Part shown: one piece after another, positions 26,681 through 40,400 of the stretch
How positions within the stretch are numbered: position 1 is the first letter of the stretch
How the letters are laid out: each line of letters opens with the position of its first letter
Assembly (NCBI GenBank): GCA_944470555.2
Contig: OX104127.1
Location: 115,410,741 to 115,474,740 of the forward strand
Direction of reading: 5' to 3'
Source of the DNA: Heterobilharzia americana
Lineage: Eukaryota; Platyhelminthes; Trematoda; Strigeidida; Schistosomatidae
Length of the DNA stretch: 64,000 nt
Notes under the pieces: generated by a model
The model's database searches: none
What the model saw: the letters and a program-made list of their open reading frames with translations, nothing else
Told to the model about the DNA's origin: nothing
Position numbers and translations under genes: made by a program

Positions 26681-26902
26681 AAACAGACTCAAATGGAATT
26701 AAAAACTGCCACAATGCGAAAGTTTTACTTTCGTACTAATCAAGCGAATAGAAACAACATACATAAAGCTTCATGGTTATGTTTTAGTTACTGTATATGG
26801 AAAAGGTAATGATTCTGGATCACATTTAATCACATATGCGCATTTAAGACTGTCAGTGATTGCAGTCAAGGGTTCACAAAGTTGAAATGACTCATTAAAT
26901 AG

Positions 26903-27575
26903 AAAAGTTGACAGAGGAAGCAGCGAAGACGGGACTTCAAGTGAATGTAGAGAAGACAGAGGTGATCAAGATACCCAACGAACAATAGCATGAACAACAA
27001 GCACCAATCATCATCAACGGGAGAAACCTAAACGAAGTTGTCTCTTTCACCTACACCTACCTACGTAAGGCAGCATCGTTTCAACTACAGTCGGCAGCAA
27101 ACACGAAGATGTCAAAACCAGGATCGGAAAAGCAAGACAGGCTTTCATTAATATGAAATCAGTGTGCAGATCTACTGCACTCAGCATAAAGCGTGAACAA
27201 CATCCAGATTTTCAACACGAATGTCAAGTCAGTGCTGTTATATTGTTCAGAAACTTGGCATGTCACAGAAAGCACTTCCAACATACTACAGACATTCACC
27301 AACAGCTGCTTAGGCTGGCTGGATACTGAAGATCAGGTGGCCAGAATAATAAGAATAAGCAACAAGGAATTCTGACCTGCCAACGAACCAACCAAGAAGC
27401 TATCACCCAACAGATATGCAGAAGAAAGTGGAGATGGATTGGACCGAACATACACTGAGAAGACCATTCAGGGACATTACGTGCCAGGCCAGGCCGTAGA
27501 GTGGAATCTACAGGGGAAACGATCAGTTGGGCATCCGAGGCGGGGTTGACGTAGAGGAGTTCATGTGAGGAACTC
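26903..27575 (+). mobile_element. RTE-clade non-LTR retrotransposon, 3' fragment 1
   Basis: The sequence encodes the region after the reverse-transcriptase catalytic core of RTE-type schistosome LINEs: conceptual pieces include SVLLYCSETWHVTESTSN, LGWLDTEDQVARIIRISNKE and, in another frame, the basic C-terminal part (RKWRWIG-type) near 27420. Frameshifts and stops break the frame several times. It starts abruptly in the middle of the element, as expected for 5'-truncated target-primed insertions. The 124-codon minus frame at 27296-27670 is its antisense shadow. Confidence 0.8.
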
Positions 27576-27579
27576 AAAG

Positions 27580-29790
27580 GAAAATAATCATAAAATATGC
27601 TTGATAGGTTGAAATATGCAGAAGAGAATATCATAGCAAGACTGCTGATAATTTGTGAAACTGACATCATGAAGACCGGTATTCTCGTTTGTGTCTGGAA
27701 TTTTTGAAAAAACAGTTTTCAGCGTTTTTCTAATAATACTAGTTGGTCAATTCATAATACTTCCGAACAATACAGTTAAGTTTCTTCTTAGCCGTTTTAC
27801 CCACCAAATACCTTACATTAAAGAAGTTACTGGTGAACAAGTGCATACTTAATTCAATAATCACTTTTGAATCTCTAAATGGAAATTTGTAACCAACTAA
27901 CCACAGCATAGGTAATTTTGTAAATTAGAGAATAGGAGGAAAAAGGCGCAAGATTCAATTGAATTTGTTTTGGAGCTGTACGACCTTAAAAAGTTAGAAA
28001 TCTGCTTTTTTCAGCTTCTTGTTTAACATAATATTTGTTGTATCGTAAAGATATAATAAATAGATGGTACAGGAAATGACAAAATATTAGAGTGGTAAAT
28101 AGATAAAGGAAAACTAGATGTGTGTGATTTGTCATTCTGTGGGATTCTTATGACAATAAAACACGGATTTCGGTAATCATACTGACTGGCTTCGAGTATG
28201 TAGCGTTAACCGGAGTGTTTCTAAAGTACTGTCTTACTTCGTTTAATTGTCAAAGTGTATTCCAAACAAACATATAGTCAGGCTTGTTATCATTGTGTGA
28301 CTAGCTTCTGCGTACATTACATCTACACCTGATTCCTTTTCAACAACTATGCACTGAATTAAAGCAGGAACTAAAGCAGAGGAGTCGAAAGAGCTCCTGA
28401 CTCCGAAGTAACACTGTTTGTATGAAGTGGTAAGGGCTGATTACACCTTAAGTTTGATGAGAAATGTTTGGAATACTACTCTGATGAGAAACTGTTTTTT
28501 TGTTATACAGACCTAAATGTATGTGCCACACAATTGTCATGTATTTTCGTAATTTCAGCCTAATCAAAATAAAAGTTGCAAAAGCAACATTTGACCTTTG
28601 ATATTTAAATAATTCGAATTACGTACTCTGAGCGCATATATTCTTAGTGATCCAGTTTTTATTAAATACCTTCCTATGATGGTGTTTTGTGTAACCCTGT
28701 AAAATACAAGGTTCTTATATTGGATTTAGAGAACGTCAACTTTCATTTTCTCATCAAGAGTATATAAAGGTATTTCGAAAAATATTCACTCCGTAAATTT
28801 CAAATAGCGCTAATTTTTTACAAAAGATGTCGGCATTTTTTAATTCAGTTTCAGTTAATTTACAATTTTCATCGGTTCCTCAGTGTCTAAGACATAGTGA
28901 AATGATATAGATTTCAAAGTTATTCTCTGCAAATTTTTCATACTATGTGAATATCATTCAACTATGCTTTCATTCCTAGTATCGCTGTCTAGTGTAGTTG
29001 CACTACTTATCATCAACCTTTGTCGAAGCTGTTATGGCATAAAAACAGTTCTGCAAGTGGACATAACATAAGGTATCCGGTTTAAGCAAACTGCATCCGA
29101 ACATTTTTAGCAAACAGAGTGTAGCATGATCAGTGAAAAAGAGAATGAAATTGTTTTTTTTATTTTATAGAATTTTTGATCGTATGATAGATAATATTAG
29201 TAGATAAAAATACTTGACCTCCTTCAATTTTCAATCTTCAATAAAATCTATCAATAGAAATGCCCAATGGATTCATTGAAGGAATGCCTTCCGAGTATTG
29301 CACAATTTATTTGGTGTGTGGAATAGTTTGTGACAACTGACAAGAACAAGTCTTACGTATTTACATCTTAAAGGAGCTACAATCTGTTACTAACTATTAA
29401 CAAGTTAAATATCACATCTATAGATTTTTACTTTTTAATTTCTTTTATTCAAATGAAATTCTTTCCAGTTCCCTGAAAAATTTTCACTTACTAGCCACTT
29501 GAAGATAAGATGAAGAAACATTGGTATCAAAACTTTTCCCAACCTAATAATCTTCAAATTGTTAAGACACATATGGTGAAGAGAATAAGTGTAGAAGAAA
29601 CTGGCTTTACCAACCGAAATTGTTAAATCTCCCTCGTAATTAAATATTTTGCCAATTTTCGCCTGTTCCTGATTTGTAAACAGGCATCTGGGTCAACCTC
29701 AAAAGTTATTACTTATTTCCTCGAAACAAACTTTTAGGTTGTATTCAGTGATTTTGTTACTACATAAGTGTGAAGTGGTAATGCAAATAT
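27580..29790. other. no firm gene; possible signal-peptide-like start at 28964
   Basis: AT-rich. At 28964 an ATG opens a very hydrophobic frame (MLSFLVSLSSVVALLIINLC, then RSCYGIKTVLQ) that ends at a stop soon after possible donors near 29056. It would make a plausible signal-peptide exon for the gene downstream, but no phase-compatible strong donor was found, so I do not call it. Confidence 0.25.
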
Positions 29791-29795
29791 ATTAG

Positions 29796-32700
29796 TTTTG
29801 TCTGGTAGTACTTTAGTACTACTGTTTCTTGGTAAGATTTGCATTTATTTATCAGAATAAAAACCCGAGATAATGTTTCAGACAAAATAGTAAGCTGTTT
29901 TATGCACTTATTCTTAGTTGCTCTTAGTAAACTATATTTCCGTGATAACCATTTGTAAGAAATGTGAAGGAGTAAGGGAAAAACTTTGTCACCGTGGTAG
30001 AATATAACTATATTGAATTGTTCACCTTATGTAACACACAGTGATATAGTAAAATTTACTTCATGACCTTTTGAGCAGAATTTGTTGCTCATATTCATAT
30101 CAAAGTTATCACACGACTTTCAGACTTCCTTAATGTAGTCCAACAGTCCATTCATTTATTTTTGAGCAAAGGAACTGTTGGACTATATAAACAAAGTCTG
30201 AAAGTCATATGATAACTTTGGCATGAATACGAGCAATCAATTTTGCTCAAACTGTCATCAAGTAAATTATACTGCATCACTCCATACTACATCAAATTAA
30301 AAAATCTGTAATGAAGTGTGGACTGAGAATGTACTTAAGAATTTAGGGGTTACTCTACTCACTGCTGGCAATGTTATCACTTGGCGTCCTATTTTTAATT
30401 AGTTTCTTACAAGAATGCTCAAGTGGAGATTGTACAAATTACATTTTAGTGCAACATAATTCATCGTCATTTTATTATAACAACTTTTTCCGAAACTAAT
30501 ATTTTCTTCCTAGAACGATTTTGTGAAGAAATATTGATAGCCACTAAATACGATTCCCCTGCTATCACTTGTGTTCAAAATGGTGTGACAAGATATAACT
30601 AATAAGGGCAGAAGAGTAGCATGTAATCACAAAATTTAGCTTTGTGATGGTCTCTATTAGGAATGATAATGTTAGCCATTTCTTCTGTCTGAACTGAATG
30701 TATATCGATAATGTCAACATTATCTGTTAGATAATTGTATTTTTAATTGTTTTCCAGACTGTCAGCAATTTTCCTCCTAAAGAACAGCTGTTTCAATATA
30801 AAAAGACCACAGTTCCTATGATTTTTCAACAGTTTAAAGGAAAAAAAGCAGATCATCAATAAATGGAGACTTTTATTTTTAGTAAGCTTGTTAGGTGCAT
30901 CAGACAGTGAAATAGTTTTGTTTGAAGGGCAATATTTTGAACACAATTTACTGTCTACATTTAGATCCAGATAACTCAAAACTTTGAGATGTGGTTTACT
31001 TACCTGTAACTCGATTATGTCAATAAACGGATACTTCAGAACATTATTAGCTCTAATGACTTAGATTATTAATGACTTTGTGAGATGATATAGCAGATGT
31101 TTGCTTACTGTTTATAGAACAAGCTTGAAATACATTTTTACCAAGGTGACGTTTTAAATTCTGGTCCAGCTAAGGTTTATTTCCAAGTAATCCTTCCACA
31201 ACCACATCTTTTCATATATCTAACCGTTTTAATTTAAAGTAGTGTGAAAATCTTTATCTGAATGAGAAATTCACTTGAATATGGAGGTATTTTGCATAAT
31301 CTAGCACACTGAGAAATATATGCTTAAAATTAAGGTTGGTCGCTTTTTGATTCAAAAATGAAGCATGGATGACATTTATTTTCTAAACTTTCCCACAACA
31401 CCAACAGCACTGTATTTATTTGTAGTGATTTCTTCAGATAAAAAATAAAGTTTGAAATTTTGAACACACATTGTCAAAGTATCCACTTTGTTAATCCCTA
31501 AGTATAATTATCAAAGTTTCAGTTAATGAATTAGTGCTTAGTTCTACCTATTCTATGAACCAGCAAAATTTTTGTCACAAACTGTATAATAGTGGACTTG
31601 TACTTTTTTTGTTCATAAATGTTTTGTCGTTTATAAGCTTGACTAAAATAATCGATTTATCTTTCTTTTGATTTTACATAAAAATATTTCTGAGATCTTT
31701 GTCGAATATCTTTTTAATTGAAAAATAACAAAACCTTATCTGGTCATTAATTCTGTAATGGTTTCAAATGATAATAACGAAGGAATTGATGATTCACAAT
31801 AGAAATTTGCATTGAATAAAACATTTTTATTTTTCACAATATAACATTGTTCCGCTTATAATGAAAAAGATAACATAGCTAAGTCAGTCACACTTTCACA
31901 CAACTGATTGTGATTGTTATCGGATCCAAGTTACAGCACAAATTATTTTCTAAAATTTTGAAAGTTTAGAGTATATTGATATTAATACTGACCCACTTGG
32001 TGAACATATCAAACTTTGGAATTATTGTTTTCATTTTACATCAGGAGACGTTGTAATTAAATTCGAAAGTTTATACTTTTACCATCATTTTCCCAGTACC
32101 ATAGGAACCTAAATATTTGGCTTCCCATATTCATTCATCAGCAGACAACTGTCATTTCAATTGGTAACCCAATCCTTTTGTACAAAGTGATAAAACAGCG
32201 TTACGTTTGGTCTTTTTTTCTTCCTTAGAAAAACAAATAATCAAGGGACGAATGTGATGTGAATTATTTATCGCTATTTTACTCCGAAAATATTAACAGA
32301 TAGGTACTTCAGCTGTTTTCTTGCCTGCAGCAATTCACCAATAGATGCATTAGTTACTGAAATGTAGACAAAATCAAGTGGTCTGATCCATTCTTTGGAC
32401 TAAATTTTACTTCCCAGTTTTAAAGATTTTGACAGGTTACTATTTCTTGACTTTCATGACATTCCGGTAAAATAGTTAATTGACATTCCTTTGTTCTTGT
32501 GATCATCCCACTGGATGATAAGGTAAGGATTTAATTCAAACGCATTGGCTAAGTTCCTTATATTTCACTTTTTTTGAGAATATCATACAGAACTGATAGA
32601 GCACGGAATTTTTAAAAGAATACTGTGTCCTCTATTTTTCACTTTGTGAATAACTCGTCATGACAGTATTCCATATGGCACACTTTCAAATTATCCAATT

Positions 32701-34692
32701 TACTTGCATTTGCTAATATCTAAACACATAAAAACAAGATATAAAAGTCTGAATAAGACACTGAAATAGTTCATAGAAAGGCCACCACTGTTCGAAAGAT
32801 GTGATTTAAAGCTGGGTTGACAAAAAGTGTAGTTCTTGTCGATTAGTTGCCATATCTTTCTACAAATATAAACAATACAACTTTATGCACGAAAATCCAG
32901 CTACTCCACGTCGTTTTTGTTGATCCTTACACTCGTTCAGTAAGCAGTGATGTTCTCAATGTCTTCTAGTCAAACAATAAAAATAAATTCCATGATACAG
33001 TTACATGGAAGTCTACTAACTATTTGACATTTAAAAACATTTAAAATGAAGTGAAATAATATCCTTAATCATGTGAAAATTTTTCTTTCAAAGGTTAGAT
33101 TTTTAATTTTTTTTAGCTAGTTGTTTACCTTTGGTGAACAGCAATCCAATACAATAACTGACTATAAAACTGAGTGACTATGTACTAAAAAAAGCAGTAA
33201 AATTAATGCTGGCATTTTTAAGAAAATTACTTGAAGAAGCCCTACAGTGTGGATGGCATGGAATATGCTCTTTCTTCTGAGAATGGCCTGCCAATAAAGT
33301 AAATACTGTTCACTTTCGCGAAATGAATTTGGAATTTTCGAGTCTCATAAAGGGGCTTTTAGAATATAGTACCTAGGAATCCCTAGTATCAAACTAATTT
33401 GTAATGAAGTGCAATTATTCTTTAAAACTGTTGTTAAGTTTGTGATTTCACTGCTGACATATTTCACCCAACAAGTTGAGGCCAATTATTTTAGGTTCAA
33501 AGATTCACCTACCATAATATTTGGGAGTGGTTACTGCAAACTGTGCCGTAAGTTTAGTTATTAGCTTAATAACAATATGGTTTTGATCAGGAACAGCAGA
33601 AATTTGGTAACTGTGAAAACACTACCGATATATCGTTAACTACAATTATTACATATGATTTGAGAAAAGTAGGAATCACCCATACAATAATTAGAAGTGG
33701 AATAAGAAAACGTTTGCTCCACAACATTAATATAAGCAGTTAGATGACCATCTTTTTAGGCTTGCATAGAATCCTTTTGACATACGTGTGAATCAAAGCG
33801 AAACTGAATATCACTAGATTTTAATAAGTTACAGTCTGTAAAAGGGGTGACTTTAAAGGCTACCTTAACAACAACTAAAATAACCAACTAGACTTCGTTA
33901 TTTCATAAAAACTTGCCTTTTCAACTGAAATAACAAAACATAATTAGTTATTTCGGTCGTTGCTAGGGTGGTCTTTAAGGACTTTTTATTTGTCCTGCCA
34001 ACTTATTTGTTGTTGTTGCTCCTTTTAAATTGTTCCCAAATAAACATGTGCTTTCCTAAGCAATCTCTTTTTATAAAGTATAGTTAAACTTATGGTAATA
34101 TACTTCCGTGCTACTGTTATGATAAGTAGAGAAAAGATGAACACTTCCTAGTATTTATATCTCATATAATGAGGAAATAGACTGTTATTCTCTATCATAT
34201 TTATATGCACATCAAAAGAATACATTCCAATAACTCATAGTTGACATGAATCTTATGATTACGAATAATGAGCTTTATATCATCACATCGTAAATTGGGT
34301 TCCTGATCTTATCTTATTGCAGCTGAAAGCAACATTGACAGCTTAACTGTCGACATTTTTGTATCGAAATATGGTTTTTAAAATAACCATCAGTTGATGT
34401 GGAATCTGTAAATATTGGACAAGTTTAGTCACTGAAACATATCAGTTATACTAATTTTAAAAATGTTAAGTTCAGAAAGAAGTGAAATATAAGTTGTTAA
34501 TAGTATATAGCATTCTTCGTCAAACAAATGGTATATACCACTTTCAGGCAACTAGACAGATATAACGCCTTTTTTTGATTGTTAAGGAGCACATTACACT
34601 ATGATATCTATTCCGTAAGTGCTTCTTGTAATACAGAATTAGCAGTTCATAATTGCCAGTAAGAAAGCAGTGATAACTTCACTAATTATCCA

Positions 34693-34735
<43 letters not shown>

Positions 34736-36820
34736 CTTCAAGAAGAAAATGTCATTTTGTGAAGTTATACTTGACAACTTTTAGTACCCAGCCTAACTAA
34801 TTCATTAGAGCTACTGTACGAATGCTTATGTATCCAAAAAATGATCTGAATTTATCCATAAGTAAAAGTAGGAGGGGGTATTTATAATTTTATCCCATAA
34901 GCTTTGTTTTTCTCTCACAATAGATTTTCCTTGGCTTAAGCTTAAGTAGAGAGTTTCTCATTTAAAGTAACTTCTTATGTGACAAATATAAGGATTGCTG
35001 ATTTGGATTTTGAACAAACTAACCATTAAAGCTTTTCTGTGAGTTATCAATTGGATTTTTCATAAATATTTCTCTTAACATTTTCACATTAGTCATAATA
35101 TTTGTGGTTATTCGCTAATTCCGTACACAGTGGTTGACACGAAGACAAATTTATTTAGATCTAAGTGATATGCAGAAGCTTTTTACACTTTCAAAGTTAA
35201 CTGGTGATGCAAGCTGTCAGCTGAAAAATTTTCATTCGGTTACACCTGTATGTCAGTCACTTCGTTAACATGACCGAACTTCTTATTGTAAATGAACCCA
35301 GATAACTTTCATTTTAAAACTTAGCTACTTATGATAGAAGCTGTCTCAGTATCTACTACTTAATTTATTGAATCTCAATAATACTCAAGCAAGAAACCTA
35401 TATAAATGACTACTGAAATACAAAATTTCAGGTTTCAGGAACAACTTAGGCACTGATTGAATAATGTATGAAGTTATCTCATCAACTGAAATGTAAGAAT
35501 AATTTAAACAGTTTTTCCTACCGAAATAAGGCTTGGAAATCTGGAAACACTGGAATGATGGTTATTGTTATAGTTTTCTGAACAACGAAAATGTTGAAGT
35601 ATTGTACACATTTAACTGGCTAGCCATTTCGTTTAGTATTAATGCAACATCGAATGACCTACAAATTCTAACTAGAAATGAAAACCATGTTTTCACTTCG
35701 TAACAAGCGTGTTCATTTCATCAGTCTACCAGTTATAGTTGAGTTTACATCACCTCTGAACTTACACTAGACACTTTTGTTTTCCTAGGAATTGGAAATG
35801 ACTTATAGATGATCACTACCAAGAAGAAAAGTGCCTGTTTGGATGAAGCAATATAAAAGTGACTGTAATGCATTTTTAACTGAATTACAGAGTTCACTGA
35901 ATACTCCAAAGTCTTCATCTAGAATAATTGAGTGCCATGTAGTATTGGTGGGGGGAGTACTTCCTCTTCAACACTGACTACTTGAATACTTTAATACAAG
36001 CGTCATTTCAAAGTGTTAAACCTGTGTTCTAGATTTCAGTGACAGAAATGTCACTTACTGAAGAAACAAATTCAAGAGAAACAAATCACAACTATCGTCC
36101 AAACCAGGTTACTGAAAGTATCACTCTGTCTAAGATAGAATATAATTTACCAGTTCGACTGTCTGTAATAGCCGTGGTTTGGCATACTTGTATTGATACT
36201 GGATGATAATAGAAGGTGTAGTGAAAATCTGGGTCGTGGTAGGAGTTGATCAAGTAACCTTCAGGTTATCAACTGAGCTACAATACCCAGCTGCTGGTCA
36301 GATCCCAATTTTACATCGACTATTAAGGGTGTTCCGCGATTGCCGACTCTAATGGTAAGGAAATGTGAAAATAAATGGAACAGCATCGAGCCGGTAACCC
36401 GGCAACCGCTGATCTCAATCGTGTCATGACTTAGATTTTCACTCCACCTCAATTCGTAACCCAGTAAAATATAAATTCAAACAAATCTAATAAATGTCTA
36501 CAACCACATACCACATTTACGGCTAGTTAACTTATACGCTGTTTGCATGTCATCATTAGGAATCAAGCAGAAAGAAATCATTATTCATACTTTTTATTTT
36601 GCTCATGAGCAACTTACCGTAAGAGGAATGCAAAGTTCCAATGAATCTTCATATACATCAATAAAAACAAGTATAGATGGAAGAGGGTCATGAATCAAAA
36701 CAGAAAAATATTTGTGAGTAATGAGATCATTTGTGATATTTTGATGAGATAAACCACCCTATATGTTGAATACCTTAACAGCTGGCGGAAAAGAGTATGT
36801 TCTTAGTGTGCATCAGTTTA
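29796..36820 (+). CDS. putative intron-rich gene, 5' exons (tentative)
   Basis: Proposed exons: 29796-29831, 30514-30582, 31523-31591, 32045-32095, 32142-32163, 32418-32466, 33142-33173, 33495-33547, 34323-34373, 34637-34658, 35093-35164, 35574-35598, 35891-35941, 36033-36117, 36782-36820. Each has an AG acceptor and GT donor, and the phases connect without a stop. Best signals: 30514 (acceptor tattttcttcctag; reads RFCEEILIATKYDSPAITCV), 32418 (FKDFDRLLFLDFHDIP, donor CCG|GTAAAA), 33495 (FKDSPTIIFGSGYCKLC, donor GTAAGT) and 34637 (22-bp, donor GTAAGA). Several donors (31592, 34374) are weak. No protein family recognised; the product would be cysteine-containing. Because frames and donors were chosen by eye, individual exons may be wrong. 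Continues into the 37444-49110 exons. Confidence 0.3.
30040..30281. repeat. MITE-like hairpin: 108-bp inverted arms with 26-bp loop
   Basis: Arms 30040-30147 and 30174-30281 are equal in length and complementary with scattered mismatches; the inner part is best (atagtccaacagt against actgttggactat; gactttcagac against gtctgaaagtc). No coding potential. Such a structure fits a non-autonomous DNA transposon or another foldback element. It lies in a proposed intron between exons 29831 and 30514. Confidence 0.75.
34697..34733. repeat. (TA)n microsatellite
   Basis: About 37 bp of uninterrupted TA repeats, located between the proposed exons at 34637 and 35093. Confidence 0.95.
36175..36305 (-). 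repeat. tRNA-derived SINE (tRNA-head family), minus copy
   Basis: On the minus strand a tRNA-like head (attgtagctcagttgataac, A-box like) leads into cagattttcactacacc and atcatccagtatcaatac, the same body that follows the tRNA-like heads at 3525 and 50597. The T-arm side is replaced by unrelated sequence. It faces the plus copy at 36380 head-to-head. Confidence 0.6.
36380..36475 (+). repeat. tRNA-derived SINE (tRNA-head family), partial plus copy
   Basis: The segment gtcatgacttagattttcac, then ctccacctcaattcgtaaccc, matches the family body. The head before it (agccggtaacccggcaaccg) is worn or unrelated. Together with the minus copy at 36175 it forms a head-to-head pair. Confidence 0.5.
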
Positions 36821-37443
36821 GTATTCAAAATGAAGAATATCTCAATCCAATCGCAATCTAATCTTCTTATAAAGTGATCACTTGATGTCGTTTTAACAAA
36901 CATTTGATTTAAGCCTACTGAACAAGCAAATTTTATACAGTTTCTGAGCATTTCTACAAGTCGCCTAGCCTTTAACTTGGTTTACTTAAAGTCAGCTGGA
37001 TGTCAGCATCTAGAGATGAAGATAATCAAATTACATTGAATAAAAGTTCGGTTGTCAAATCTAGCTGACTTTTGACTGCATGCATTAGGTTACATTGCGA
37101 GATAAATGTCTGACTAACACTTTTGAGACAGAATGATTATCTCTCTGATTACTAGCATATCTTTGTCTGTCTTATGGTGTTGAAATAAATCTTAGTAACT
37201 AGTCTGTTAAAAGTCATCTTAGGCAAAACTAAGTCAATTGATGCATAGTTGGAAAAATTAAGCATTATGCAACATCTGAGGTCATATTAATTTATTCAGA
37301 TCATACCTTTTCCAAATTACTTACAGTAGTTAACTTCTCAGTAGTATTTAATTCATGTTTATACAACAGGAATTTGAAGTGTCATTCTTAAATGCTGTTT
37401 TGTACTGAGTTAGCAAACGACAATATTCAATTCTTTTTATCAG

Positions 37444-40400
37444 TATCTAACAATGTTTCCACAATTTTGTTCATAAATGGCGCCTTGGCTAAGTGAAATT
37501 TGTTTAAACAGGTCACTATGATAACTGATTAATTACGATAACAAAATAAACATACATCAAAAGGAAACGATAAAAAAATGAGACAAATCTAGTTGATATA
37601 TATTTGTGTGATATTTGACAGATTTAAGGTCCTTTACCACTCCAGAAAATGTTCATATTATATATACAATAAACAATAAAATAATTCTACTGTTTCTAGA
37701 TTGCTTTGCATTCATGAAGCAAATGTTTTTCTGTCCTGATTAGAGAGGCATATTTTAAATGATTTATTGAGTACGCATTCACATATACAAATAAATCCTA
37801 TCGTTTGTAGTCACCTTTGTTCACGGTGTAAGCTGTTGGTGATTAAAAAACGAATTTGTAGGTAATTATTTTGTCTCCTCATATTTATGCATAGACCAAC
37901 CTGAAGTGCTGCATAGAAAGCAGGAAAAGGAAACAGACAGTTGTGTATATTCTCCTTATGTTTAAGAGATTAAGGATGGAGAAGAACAAACGAACTGTTG
38001 GAAATAATTGAAAAACAATCAGAAATAGTTAAAGAGGATACATAAGAGTTGTAGTTTCAGCATGCGCTTGCTAAAAATACTTTGATTACAACTTTTATTA
38101 GCATTTTATCTATAGTGTAGTGAAAATTTATGTTTACTTCAAAAAACCTTTCCTAATCACTTAGACAAGCGATTATGACAAATATTATGAAAATGACACA
38201 TTTTCATTCAATCCTAAGCGAGTAGATAAACCAAGAAAATGTAAAGCAACAATACATACACATGTGTTGTGACGAAAACACAAGGACAAAGTACATTGCA
38301 TATTCAGTATATACAGTTAGATAACCAGGTGTTACTTCTTAGTCTTCTTTCTCTAATGATCATGCAGGAAATGCATAGAGCAAAGCAAAACACACCTGTC
38401 TTTTATGTATTCAACTTCTAAGTCGTAACAACTATTTCATTGATTGTACAGCTACAGATATGGGAGCCAATGAAGCTATTTTATAAGATTAATCAAAACC
38501 TCATCATTTTTTATGCTAAATGTTACCTGAGTGAGATGATATACAATCATTTTAAAGGTACTACTGAAATTAAATAAATTATGCGTGAAATAAAACATAA
38601 ACTGTGTATTTTAAAACTTTGTAAACTGACACAATGACATGATTGAATAATTTTTCTGTATATTCTTAACTACTCAAAATGACACAGCAAGTTTTACAGG
38701 TTACTGAAATAATACTGAGAATTCACTTGGTGTTGTGCTGCAGATTTGTAATTTCAAACCATTTGTGTTCTTGAGATGAAGGAGAATATTTGTAGCTGAT
38801 GAGGACGATTATGATGGTATTATGTCCTCTCAACGGTGTCTGAATATAACTGTTGATGTGTCTTCGTTGAACTGTAAGCTCATGAAAGGAGACTTCTTGA
38901 AGGCCGTAGAGTTGGAATGATTATTTACTTTCAGTTTTATTGTTTTAGCGACGAAACTCAGGATACTGGTTTTCAATCAAAACATATTTGAAAAAAACTA
39001 AGTTAATCTTCCGGCGTAATAGGTCCGTAGATAGTGTGGTTTCTGTGACACATATAGCGGATTAGATTTAGTTAGTTGCATAGAGGCACCCAACTGTGAT
39101 GATGAAGGTATCATCTACGTATCGCTTATAAACTTCGAACCGGTTAGTCATTCTACTTAGGTGTGTGTTCTCCACCAGTGCCAAACTTCCATAATTTCTT
39201 ACCTAACATTTCGATTTATTCATTTTCATATAAGTCATGGAACTACAATTTTACTGGGGAAGCTTCATTTCATTTTACTCTGTCTATTAGAAATGTCTTA
39301 CATTGAAACAGTATCCTCTACTGGATAATATTCCGAATATAATTTACTTTCCATATTCTAAAAGACGTGTAGCATAAACACCTAGTAACAATTAGCAAAT
39401 ACGTTTTTTGAAACCGCGTGAAACGGCCTTATTTTTGCACGGTTGTTTGAATTCGTTGACACACACCTAGATTCTGTCTTGGTTCCACTTATCAACTCGC
39501 ACACTGATTAGACAAAGCACTGCTTTGCACTTTTAAATGACTAGTACTTTAGCTGTATCTATATGCTTTCATCTCACTCGCTTTGAGTGGACGTGATCTT
39601 ACAAAATCTTCGGCAAGTTTCTACAGGTATATTTTGACCCTTAACTGGAATGTTTTAGCCCTTGTAATATATATTTAGGAATATAAAACTTGATAAACGA
39701 CTTCACTGAAGAGAAACATTTCCTTTACCTGGAACCGTGCCTATTGTCTTTTCATCAAACTAAAAAGTTGTTAGCTGACATCGGCATTTCGAACTTTGTA
39801 TAGAGTTATTTCAATTACATTCAGCAGCAAACAACGGATTTGTAGAATAGTTTCACGCATAACCATCGAGTTTTCCCAAAAATTTCTCTATTGTAAGGCA
39901 AAGTAACATTTGGTTTTATTTTCAAAAATTTATTATGTGTTACGACGAGTAGATAAATAATTTAGGGATGCCGTCGGTCTGTTGGAATAAAATATGTGTA
40001 GTAAGTTTAGATTTGCGTTGACAGACTTCTTAGTGAAACGTTATTCACTCTCGTTCATGTAATCCTCGCATAACTTCCGGTTCCAAATAATAATACAGAG
40101 TAAATAGTTACTGCAAGAAATTAAAAGAAAGATAATAAGCCTACTCTGCCAATTGAAGTTAATAGGATGTCCATACAACCTATCGCATGTCTAGTTCACT
40201 TCCGTTTGTTTTGAACAGATCGGGTTATTGACTGAAGTTTTCTGTATGACATTCAAATTAGAAACATTACATTAGATTCAGTGAATTATTATTTAACATA
40301 TATATGGGTATTCTTTCTAAATGCTCATATGAAATATATTTTTAGAAATATAATCACGACTAATCATAAATTATGTTATCGTTCAGTTACGCATAATTAA

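Noticed and set aside
27296..27670. 124-codon minus-strand open frame as a gene
   Set aside because: It is antisense to the RTE fragment and shows no independent coding features.
28964..29059. Signal-peptide first exon of the putative gene
   Set aside because: Hydrophobic frame is attractive, but no strong donor in a phase compatible with 29796 or 30514.
33591..33606. 16-bp micro-exon between 33495 and 34323
   Set aside because: No phase links it to both neighbours; skipping it gives a clean join.
38052..38112. Exon starting after gttgtagtttcag
   Set aside because: Only one frame open and no usable donor before the stop.
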